A stretch of DNA of 64,000 nt. Origin: Pseudomonas fluorescens. Its GTDB lineage: Bacteria > Pseudomonadota > Gammaproteobacteria > Pseudomonadales > Pseudomonadaceae. Position 1 is the stretch's first letter. Every line of letters begins with the position of its first letter. A model generated the notes under the pieces. That model did not search any database. It was not told where the DNA came from and saw nothing but the letters and a program-made list of their open reading frames with translations. The DNA is taken from the NCBI RefSeq assembly GCF_900215245.1, contig NZ_LT907842.1, positions 992,001-1,056,000 on the forward strand, read 5' to 3'. This document shows, piece after piece, positions 42,115-48,562 of this stretch. Position numbers and translations under genes: made by a program.

Positions 42115-42723
42115 GTCAATGAGCAACATACCCGCCAGGTAAACCATCAGCACCGCAACGCCAGCGTCCAAGCAGCGCCAGACCACGGGCGCGCGAAACA
42201 GCCATGTCAAACGCTGACACCCCAGCGCCAACAGCACAAACCACACCAACGATGCCGTCATGGCGCCTGTCGCGAACAGTGCTTGCTGGCCAGCGGGCTT
42301 GGCCGCACCGATAGAGCCGATCAGCACCACCGTATCAAGCCAGGCGTAGGGGTTGGCGAAGCCAAGCACTATCGCCGTACGTACTAGCCCCCTTTGCGAG
42401 TTACCCCCTTGAGTGTCCGGCATGGACAGGTTGCGGATGCAGGCCAACAAGCGCTGACCACCGAACCACAGCAGATAGGCCGCGCCGGTTACGAGCAGTA
42501 TCGCCATCACCGCCGGCCAACTTTTCAGCACAGCCCCTAACCCCGTCACGCCGATAGCGATCAGGAGAATATCGGCCAGCACACAAATAGCGACCACCCA
42601 CCAGATGGGACCACGTCCGACACCTTGGCGGATGACCAAGGTGTCTTTTGGGCCGGGGGCGGCGAACAGTCCGATGCCCAGGAGCAAGCCTTCAAGGTAC
42701 AGGGCGTTGAAATGTGGAAACAT
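42064..42723 (-). CDS. LysE/ArgO-family amino-acid exporter
   Basis: 219 residues with about six hydrophobic spans. The family signature GLFAAPGPKDTLVIRQG near residue 20 and NPYAWLDTVVLIGS near 125 resemble ArgO (LysE type), with Lys in place of the usual Asn after PGP. Exports basic amino acids or similar compounds in known members. It overlaps the small gene above at the 3' end. Confidence 0.85.
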   Translation of the reverse strand: MFPHFNALYLEGLLLGIGLFAAPGPKDTLVIRQGVGRGPIWWVVAICVLADILLIAIGVTGLGAVLKSWPAVMAILLVTGAAYLLWFGGQRLLACIRNLSMPDTQGGNSQRGLVRTAIVLGFANPYAWLDTVVLIGSIGAAKPAGQQALFATGAMTASLVWFVLLALGCQRLTWLFRAPVVWRCLDAGVAVLMVYLAGMLLIDSLDIFQIVLEGHQRSV

Positions 42724-42747
42724 GGATTGTTCGAGTCCGCGAGGCGA

Positions 42748-43554
42748 TTAAAGAAGTTGAATAGGCTGATTGCCGAAACCGGTATGACGAGCGTTGACAG
42801 CACTGTTCAGGTCAATGGGTTTGCGGCGGAAAAAGCTTGTCGGCCGCTGTTCCGGGCTCGGATTTGCAAAGTAAATCAACGAGCTTCTGGCGACTGGCTG
42901 CTTCGGCGCCAATACAGCATGATAGGCAGCAGGAATGGACTGGTCGGAAAGCTCAGTGAGCAACGAACCTGCCAGCACTGCAATCTCGCCCTCCAGTAGC
43001 CGGACCGGCTCTAATGAAGCGCCCTTCACCAACACCAGCCCTTCGCGGGTAGGCTTGATAAACGACAGCATGTGCCCATCTTCATGAGGGTCCTGAGCAA
43101 ATTGGCGCACGCCGTTTGTGGCCTGAGCACCGTAGACACAGAGTTGGATGTAAGACGCCAATCGCAAGGGCGCTAATGGGGCAACGCCAAACTCTGCACA
43201 AATCCCGTCCATTAACGCTTGGGCGAGCTCGCTGATCTGGCGCTCAAAACTACCCACAGCAGTGAAGAACGGGCTTCGGGTGAACTCCAGATCCGTTCGC
43301 TTAGGCGCATGCGCAGGCCAGTAACAGAAACGCTCACACAGGTCCGGGTGGTCTTCGATGCTCGAATACTCGGCGCCAAAAGGGAAAAAACCGTCAGTGT
43401 CTTCGGCGAAGGAAAATGATTGTTTGGTGGTTTGGGAAATTGCCGCGTACCCATCAATGATCTTTTTGTAGTCCTGCTGCATCGCATCTGAGATCTGCAG
43501 GGTCCCAAAGCCTGATCGAGCAATGGATTCACAGCACGCTTTTATCTGTTTCAT
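42748..43554 (-). CDS. 2-oxoglutarate/Fe(II)-dependent oxygenase, IPNS-like
   Basis: 268 residues. The iron-binding facial triad is visible as HED in QDPHEDGHMLSFI (His and Asp near 175) and a distal His in AAYHAVLAP (near 228). The 2-oxoglutarate arginine lies in RSSLIYF (RxS motif). The N-terminal QISELAQALMD helix and FPFGAEYS loop fit the isopenicillin N synthase / ethylene-forming group. The substrate is unknown. The start ATG at 43552-43554 was taken because residues before it are unlike the family. It diverges from the HTH-NBR1 gene, its likely regulator. Confidence 0.85.
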   Translation of the reverse strand: MKQIKACCESIARSGFGTLQISDAMQQDYKKIIDGYAAISQTTKQSFSFAEDTDGFFPFGAEYSSIEDHPDLCERFCYWPAHAPKRTDLEFTRSPFFTAVGSFERQISELAQALMDGICAEFGVAPLAPLRLASYIQLCVYGAQATNGVRQFAQDPHEDGHMLSFIKPTREGLVLVKGASLEPVRLLEGEIAVLAGSLLTELSDQSIPAAYHAVLAPKQPVARSSLIYFANPSPEQRPTSFFRRKPIDLNSAVNARHTGFGNQPIQLL

Positions 43555-43785
43555 AGAGATATCCAGAGATAGTTGTAAATGAATGCAACAAAAATGGGGT
43601 CGCAAGCATGCGAGACACCGCGACACTGGATATAGCCAATCAAAACGCGGACTATCCATGTCCTTCACAACGTCGCCAGCAGGATGCGAGTGTGCATGGC
43701 CCGCTACACGTTGCGGCGGGCAGGTTGTCCTTTTTAGCTAACAACGTGACGACTTTCACCAAGGACTGGGGATGAGCAATCAACT
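43555..43785. promoter_or_regulatory. divergent promoter region, oxygenase / HTH-NBR1
   Basis: 231-bp space between the two divergent genes. GGACATTG-type AT-poor sequence lies in the middle; a clear -10/-35 pair is not visible by eye. Short repeats such as GTTGCGGCGGGCAG occur, but no strong palindrome is seen. Confidence 0.4.
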
Positions 43786-44478
43786 ATGAGCATCAAGACG
43801 CGCGACACTCTTCGAGCGCTAGTCGTAAGACGCAGCCGGGAACTGGGTAAATCCATGACCACCCTGGCCAAGGAAGCCGGCATATCCAGAACCTACCTTT
43901 ACGGGTTGGCCGGTGGCGCCTCTCAAGATCCCTCGGTGCGCACACTGATAAAGTTGGCCAAGGCACTTCAAGTTTCACCACTGCTACTGTTCCGCTACTT
44001 CGCCGATTTGGCAGGCGCTCCGGTGGGCGCTCACTCAATGGCTGCCACTAACCGCGCTATCGGCCTGCAAGACCCTGGTGACGTTGCCGTCTTCAACGCA
44101 GACGTCACCACGCCGGACCAAACCGTCGTGTTACCCGGTGAGACGTTTCAGAAGACCTGGGAAATCCAGAACCTTGGCACCCGCCCCTGGCGTGGCCGCA
44201 GGCTGGTACGGGTAGATGGCGAATACGTTATCGCCCAACGCACCGCCACGGGCGCGCCACTGGAAGTGGTGATGGACACCCACCTGCGCAGCCTGAACAA
44301 CGAGATCGCTATTGCAGAAACACTGCCCGGCCAACCGGTGCACATCACTGTAGAGTTCGCCGCGCCCAAGGAAACCTGCACGGTCACGTCCATCTGGCGG
44401 ATCGAGGATGAACACGGTCAGCCCTGCTACGGCCCCGCCTTCATCCTGCATGTCATCGTCAACGTCATGGCACGCTGA
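43786..44478 (+). CDS. XRE-type helix-turn-helix protein with NBR1-like Ig domain
   Basis: 230 residues. An XRE HTH occupies about 8-75 (MTTLAKEAGISRTYLYGLAG). The C-terminal part (about 100-228) has the NBR1-Ig/FW-domain pattern: PGETFQKTWEIQNLGTRPW, then a conserved hydrophobic RLVRVDGEY, PGQPVHITVEFAAP and TSIWRIEDEHGQPCYGPAF. The domain is best known from the autophagy receptor NBR1 and also occurs in bacterial proteins. It is divergent from the oxygenase gene. A DNA-binding regulator with an Ig-type sensor is the simplest reading. Confidence 0.85.
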   Translation: MSIKTRDTLRALVVRRSRELGKSMTTLAKEAGISRTYLYGLAGGASQDPSVRTLIKLAKALQVSPLLLFRYFADLAGAPVGAHSMAATNRAIGLQDPGDVAVFNADVTTPDQTVVLPGETFQKTWEIQNLGTRPWRGRRLVRVDGEYVIAQRTATGAPLEVVMDTHLRSLNNEIAIAETLPGQPVHITVEFAAPKETCTVTSIWRIEDEHGQPCYGPAFILHVIVNVMAR

Positions 44479-44484
44479 ATGGCC

Positions 44485-45120
44485 TCACCGCCGCCCTTCA
44501 ACCGCCATGCGCACCGCCAACCCCATCAACACCGAGCCCATCACCCAGCGCTGCACCACCTGCCAACCCGGGCGGGTGACAAAGAACACCGCGATGGAGC
44601 CCGCCATGATGGCAATCACCGAGTTAACGCTCACGCTGATGGCAATCTGCGTAAAGCCCAGCACCAGGGACTGCGTCAGCACACTGCCATGGCCATTCGG
44701 GTCGATAAACTGCGGCAGCAACGACAAATACATCACCGCGACTTTAGGGTTCAGCAGGTTGGTCACAAAGCCCATCATGAACAGCTTGCGCGGGCTGTCC
44801 TGGGGTAAATCCCGCACGTGAAACGGCGAACGGCCACCCGGCTTGACCGCCTGCCAGGCCAGGTACACCAGGTACAATGCCCCGCCGAGCCGCAGCGCGT
44901 CGTAGGCAAATGGCACCGCCATCACCAGCGCGGTAATCCCTAATGCCGCGCAGAGCATGTAAACCACAAACCCCAACGCCACACCGCCCAGCGAAATCAA
45001 CCCGGCCGTGCGCCCCTGGCAAATCGAGCGGGAAATGAGGTAAATCATATTCGGCCCGGGGGTGAGCACCATGCCGAGTGAGATCAGGCCATAAGCAAGC
45101 CAGCTGGACAGTTCGGGCAT
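44485..45120 (-). CDS. LysE/RhtB-family exporter
   Basis: 211 residues, about six membrane spans. RhtB-type signature: GMVLTPGPNMIYLISRS near residue 16 and GFVTNLLNPKVAVMYLSLLPQF near 115. Members export homoserine, threonine or other metabolites. It is convergent with the HTH-NBR1 gene (6-bp gap), and with the gene at 42064 it places two LysE-type exporters around the oxygenase pair. Confidence 0.88.
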   Translation of the reverse strand: MPELSSWLAYGLISLGMVLTPGPNMIYLISRSICQGRTAGLISLGGVALGFVVYMLCAALGITALVMAVPFAYDALRLGGALYLVYLAWQAVKPGGRSPFHVRDLPQDSPRKLFMMGFVTNLLNPKVAVMYLSLLPQFIDPNGHGSVLTQSLVLGFTQIAISVSVNSVIAIMAGSIAVFFVTRPGWQVVQRWVMGSVLMGLAVRMAVEGRR

Positions 45121-45253
45121 GGTGCCGCTCCAAAATTATGAGGTTGGGCGCCATGGTAGGGCGTTGAATAGCAGGCCGTTAGATACAGATCCGCGAGCAA
45201 AACGTCATACACCCGCACAGGCATTTGCCGCACTACATACCCAGGACAGGCCC

Positions 45254-45625
45254 ATGATCGACTTCAACAACAAAGGCTTCTTCAAACTCAAACAAAACAA
45301 CGAATACGCCGAACGCGTCTCCGCCCTGCTGCTCGATGGCGAAGAAGTGATCGACGCCTACAAAGCCATGCGCGACGGCGTGGTCTTCACCACCAAGCGC
45401 ATCATCGCGGTGAACGTGCAGGGAATTACTGGCAGCAAGAAGGACTTCACCTCGCTGCCGTACAAAAATATCGTTGCGTACTCGGTGGAAACCTCCGGCA
45501 CGTTTGACCTGGATTCGGAGTTGGAGATTTACTTTTCGTCGCTGGGGAAAGTGAAGTTTGAATTCACGGGGAAGACTTCGATTGTGGAAATCTCGCGGAT
45601 CATTTCCAAGCACCTGCTGAGCTGA
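45254..45625 (+). CDS. bacterial PH-domain protein
   Basis: 123 residues, one bacterial PH-like (bPH) domain: LLLDGEEVIDAYKAMRDGVVFTTKRIIAVN, then DFTSLPYKNIVAYSVE and LEIYFSSLGKVKFEF. Small cytoplasmic protein; no partner known here. The start MIDFNNKGFFKLKQNN is the usual one; the frame is open 45 codons upstream without family sequence. Confidence 0.9.
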   Translation: MIDFNNKGFFKLKQNNEYAERVSALLLDGEEVIDAYKAMRDGVVFTTKRIIAVNVQGITGSKKDFTSLPYKNIVAYSVETSGTFDLDSELEIYFSSLGKVKFEFTGKTSIVEISRIISKHLLS

Positions 45626-45639
45626 TCAGCAGGCAAAAA

Positions 45640-45664
45640 AAGACCTTGGCGTCCCAAGGTCTTC
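45640..45664. terminator. bidirectional terminator after the PH-domain gene
   Basis: Perfect stem AGACCTTGG (45641-45649) / CCAAGGTCT (45654-45662), loop CGTC. Seven A precede it, so the minus strand reads a T-run; on the plus strand TCTCTG follows. It can end transcripts from both sides. Confidence 0.85.
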
Positions 45665-45705
45665 TCTGCTGCAGACACTGATTCAACGAATGTACACAGA
45701 TCCAA

Positions 45706-45737
45706 ATGCGGGAGCGGGCTTGCTCGCGAAGGCGCCC
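45706..45737. repeat. single REP arm
   Basis: TGCGGGAGCGGGCTTGCTCG with CGAAGGCGCCCG, a lone arm of the type seen doubled at 32569 and 35291. No inverted partner lies within 100 bp. Confidence 0.85.
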
Positions 45738-45762
45738 GCCGCCACACCATCAAACCACCCGT

Positions 45763-46071
45763 TTACACCGAAACAGCCTCCTTCTCCTCCACCCCCCCAT
45801 TCGGCAACATCCCATTCGCCAAATCATCCACCACCGCCTTCGCCATCTCCTCCAAATAATGCGCCGCCCAAGCGTAACGGTCCGCGCTCTTGTCCATGGC
45901 GGCATCCAATGCGAGCATTTTGGAACAGTGCAGCAACTCGGAGGCATGCTCCAGGGCATCACGAATGGGCACGCCGGCATTGACGCGGAATAGACGGTGG
46001 AGATTGGGCTGTTTGCCGCAGGTGGAGAAGGTGATGACGCCGAGGGTTTTGTTGAGGGGTGGGTTGATCAT
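45763..46071 (-). CDS. DUF6124 (formerly DUF3077) family small protein
   Basis: 102 residues: LFRVNAGVPIRDALEHASEL, then CSKMLALDAAMDKSADRYAW and HYLEEMAKAVVDDLANG. This is a family that I recall as common in Pseudomonas; its function is not known to me. No signal peptide. The ribosome site GGAGGTGCCCA is strong. It is preceded by a 300-nt leader with several perfect hairpins. Confidence 0.85.
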   Translation of the reverse strand: MINPPLNKTLGVITFSTCGKQPNLHRLFRVNAGVPIRDALEHASELLHCSKMLALDAAMDKSADRYAWAAHYLEEMAKAVVDDLANGMLPNGGVEEKEAVSV

Positions 46072-46084
46072 TGGGCACCTCCGA

Positions 46085-46375
46085 ACAGCGTAGAGGTGTG
46101 GACTGCAGTATTGCGAGGATAAAACCGTTCAGAAACGCTCATTGGTATAGCTCCCATTCTTCGAAGAGAGCTGCCGCATTCGTTTCCAGGCGAATGGGTG
46201 GCAGCTGTGCGCAGGCTGGAAACCGGGGAATAGGCAAACCCGGCAGACTCGAAAGCCTCCCACGCACAGCCGCCATAACACGCATATGCTGGCACAAAAG
46301 TGGCGCCAGCGGTCGTGATAAATGGTGGCGCCTGTGCGCCTATACCCACGGGTTTCCAGGCCCGGTCGCCATATA
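46085..46375 (-). ncRNA. structured leader RNA upstream of the DUF6124 gene
   Basis: Read on the minus strand, the region folds into many perfect stems: CGGG-loop-CCCG at 46349-46364; GGCGC-CTGT-GCGCC at 46327-46340; CTGG...CCAG with inner CAC/GTG at 46289-46309; and a two-tier stem AGCTGCC/GGCAGCT then CATTCG/CGAATG at 46169-46206. The first and last have the same 8-nt loop CCTGGAAA, which contains GGA. No credible protein is encoded. It could be a cis-regulatory leader or a multi-copy structured repeat. Confidence 0.6.
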
Positions 46376-46587
46376 GACAGCGACGAGCGAGAACTTAGCT
46401 TTAAAAACTGGACGGGCAAAGCCGAGCCTTGTGACGAGAAATGTCCAAAGCGCACTACTTAAAATGCTGAAGATAGCTAAGTCGAAAAGTCTCATCGCCC
46501 TTTTTAATTATCGTCGCTAACAGCGATGACTTTTCCCACATACACCATCGAGAAGAGCCGACATCAACCTCTGATTACCCCTCGTAC

Positions 46588-46615
46588 GCTCACTCCCTCG
46601 CACAAGGAAGTGAGC
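46588..46615 (+). promoter_or_regulatory. hairpin that buries the bacteriocin ribosome site
   Basis: GCTCACT (46588-46594) pairs with AGTGAGC (46609-46615), with an inner CC/GG pair and an 8-nt loop. The Shine-Dalgarno AAGGAAG (46604-46610) is inside the stem and loop side. The ATG is at 46621. Confidence 0.55.
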
Positions 46616-46620
46616 CCGTC

Positions 46621-47784
46621 ATGTCAGAACGCGCGTACCCCATCACCGAAGAAGAACAACTCAAACGGCGAATCCTGACTCCGCAGCCGAAGCGGGTGCC
46701 CTATTCGCCGCCCATGGTGTTGCTCGACCCAACACCAGCACCGGCGCCTACGCCCGCAAAACTTCCCGGTTGCGTGTTCACCAAACCCTGCCAACTGCCT
46801 GACGGCATCATTCGCTACAACGACCCCACCGGTTACGTACCGTTGGAGCTGATCAAGGATTACGGCCATTTCAGCCTGTTGGGTGGGCGCGAGGTGGACA
46901 GCCGAGGCGCAGTCGCCTTGCGCAAGATCAGCGGCAGCGCCCTGCCTGTTGGCTTGGGGCAGTTGGCGTTGCGTTCGGCGGTGGTGGAATCCGCAGCAAC
47001 CGCCGCTGGCACTGTAGCCGGTGGCTTATTGGCGGGTTTGGTGGCGCTGGCTTGGCCGTCGGAGCTGGGTGATAGCGCGCTCTACAGCGAGGAGCAGTTG
47101 CGTTCGCTGCAACGGGCGCGGTCGCAGATGCGTTTGCATGTCGAGCAGCGTGGGGACGGTACGCTCAAGGGGTACGGGTTTTACACGGGCAACACTGCCG
47201 ATTGGCAGATGATTGATGTGGTGCAGTTCCAAAGCCGTGGCGATCAGTTTGTGGCGGATTTGGGTGAGGGCGTGGAACTGATCTGGACGCCTGCGGTTGA
47301 TCCTGGAGATACGCTGGGTATTCCGGCATTGGAGGCTGCGCCGCAAGCGCCGGTGATTTGGATTTACCCGCCGACGGAGAAAGCCGCGCAGATTCTGGTG
47401 AACCCGATTTATCCGCCGGAGTATCGGGATTTTATTCTGGTGTTCCCGGTGGAGTCTGGGGTTCGGCCGCTGTATGTGGTGGTAAATGAGCCTCGGAAGG
47501 GGTTGAGAAACCCGGATCATGATTACTTTTCTGCACCAAGTACCGAAGATATAACTGGCTTCCCAGGCTTGATCCCCCAAAAGCCGGTGACACCAAGACA
47601 AGGCGGGGCTGGTTTACGTGAGCGTTGGATAGATGCAAAAAGGAGAAAGATATTTGAATGGGATTCCAAGAAAGGCGAGCTTGAAGTCTATCGAAACAGT
47701 GATTTAGAACATCTCGGCGCATTTGATCCTTACACCGCCGAACGTCGCGGGCCGGCGAACCCAAAACGTCGAATTTACAGATAA
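46621..47784 (+). CDS. pyocin-S-domain bacteriocin with colicin E3-type rRNase domain
   Basis: 387 residues. A short Pro-rich N-terminus (PTPAPAPTPA) and a CxxxxxC-containing segment (PGCVFTKPCQLP) are followed by a hydrophobic helix (about 118-145, AATAAGTVAGGLLAGLVALAW). A pyocin-S domain covers about 150-290. The C-terminal 90 residues match the colicin E3/cloacin 16S rRNase: HDYFSAPSTEDITGFPGL, RKIFEWDSKKGELEVY, HLGAFDP, NPKRR. By alignment from memory, the E3 catalytic residues Asp510, His513, Glu517 and Arg545 correspond to Asp348, Lys351, Glu355 and Arg383. The histidine is therefore replaced by lysine. The usual long receptor-binding region is absent. An E3-type immunity gene follows. 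Confidence 0.85.
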   Translation: MSERAYPITEEEQLKRRILTPQPKRVPYSPPMVLLDPTPAPAPTPAKLPGCVFTKPCQLPDGIIRYNDPTGYVPLELIKDYGHFSLLGGREVDSRGAVALRKISGSALPVGLGQLALRSAVVESAATAAGTVAGGLLAGLVALAWPSELGDSALYSEEQLRSLQRARSQMRLHVEQRGDGTLKGYGFYTGNTADWQMIDVVQFQSRGDQFVADLGEGVELIWTPAVDPGDTLGIPALEAAPQAPVIWIYPPTEKAAQILVNPIYPPEYRDFILVFPVESGVRPLYVVVNEPRKGLRNPDHDYFSAPSTEDITGFPGLIPQKPVTPRQGGAGLRERWIDAKRRKIFEWDSKKGELEVYRNSDLEHLGAFDPYTAERRGPANPKRRIYR

Positions 47785-47799
47785 AGAGGAGTGCGAAAA

Positions 47800-48087
47800 A
47801 TGGTTATGAAAATCAGATTACGGTGGTACGAAAAACTCAGTAATGACTTGAAAGCAGATGAGTACTCGGCAGATATCGATGACGCTGACAGTTCCTTTGA
47901 GGCATTAGGTTTGAGCGATGAAACCGCAATATATGCCGACGTTTTCAACGTTCTCCCAAATTGGATAACAATTCTCCAGCCACACTTCCAGCATGTAATA
48001 CAGCCCAACCTATTCGACTACCAAATTTCCTTCCGCTATCAAGGCGCTTGGCCGCCACCTCCAAAGCAACCCAGGAAGGAATCCTGA
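47800..48087 (+). CDS. colicin E3-type immunity protein
   Basis: 95 residues from the ATG at 47800 (ribosome site AGAGGAG eight bases before). The pattern RWYEKLSNDLKADEYSADID, then LPNWITILQPHFQH and YQISFRYQGAWP follows the colicin E3/cloacin immunity family. It is acidic, as expected for binding a basic rRNase. It has a Pro-rich C-terminal extension not found in ImmE3. It lies 15 bp after the toxin gene. GC is about 43%, far below the window average. Confidence 0.88.
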   Translation: MVMKIRLRWYEKLSNDLKADEYSADIDDADSSFEALGLSDETAIYADVFNVLPNWITILQPHFQHVIQPNLFDYQISFRYQGAWPPPPKQPRKES

Positions 48088-48091
48088 AGCA

Positions 48092-48562
48092 ATGAAAAAG
48101 CCCCTTCTCTACCGCTCAGTCAATACCCGAACCCATGGCGTGCGTCACGGTAGCGGTTTCGCTTATCGCTATGAACGGCATACCAAAAGCGCAAAGCGTT
48201 CACTGTCCACCCGCGGATCAATGCATAGCCGTCTACGACACGGTTTTGACTACACGCCGCTATTCCGATTTCTCCTGTCCAACGTTGGTCAGCCATGGGA
48301 CAAGGTGTTCAGCGAAGCCAATGCTCGCCTGGATCGCCCGGAGCCCGTGTTCTGGATGGTTGCTCTGCATGAAAATGACAAAGACGACTATGTGCTATTG
48401 GGTGATTTCAGCTATTACAGCGGTTTGTGGGTCGACGCGGCAGGCCTGCTGCAAAAGGTTAACCCCCAATTGACGCCCGAACAGATGAAGCCCAGTTGTG
48501 ACTGCTGCACCCATACGTTCAACGGTGTGGTATTCCCGCAGGCGCTTGCGCGCAAGCCGTGA
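48092..48562 (+). CDS. conserved hypothetical protein, third gene of the bacteriocin locus
   Basis: 156 residues, cytoplasmic by sequence. The N-terminal half is very basic (HTKSAKRSLSTRGSMHSRLR). The middle has DYTPLFRFLLSNVGQPWDKV followed by FSEANARLD; a GxPWDKVxSE motif recurs, as I remember, in a widespread family of unknown role. A CxCCTH motif lies near the end. It starts four bases after the immunity gene, so it is cotranscribed. It is convergent with the sensor kinase gene. Confidence 0.75.
   Translation: MKKPLLYRSVNTRTHGVRHGSGFAYRYERHTKSAKRSLSTRGSMHSRLRHGFDYTPLFRFLLSNVGQPWDKVFSEANARLDRPEPVFWMVALHENDKDDYVLLGDFSYYSGLWVDAAGLLQKVNPQLTPEQMKPSCDCCTHTFNGVVFPQALARKP

Larger units (their letters stand above)
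46072..46620. other. 549-bp space between the DUF6124 gene and the bacteriocin gene
   Basis: Contains the structured leader on the minus strand (46085-46375), then about 215 bp that should hold both promoters. AT-rich patches (TTAAAA near 46460, TTTTTAATTATCG near 46501) may be promoter elements. TCGCT-AAC-AGCGA near 46513 is a small palindrome. I see no LexA or P-box motif by eye. A hairpin over the bacteriocin ribosome site lies at the right end. Confidence 0.5.

Noticed and set aside
46129-46455. Minus-strand ORF of 108 codons and an overlapping 93-codon ORF upstream of the DUF6124 gene
   Set aside because: They run across the hairpin-rich leader, are rich in Cys, Trp and Arg, and have no ribosome site. 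The conserved feature is more likely the RNA or DNA structure.
46376-46620. LexA or PrtN (P-box) control site before the bacteriocin
   Set aside because: I looked for CTG-N10-CAG and for repeated ATTGnnGT patterns and saw no good match by eye. A motif scan would be needed to exclude it fully.
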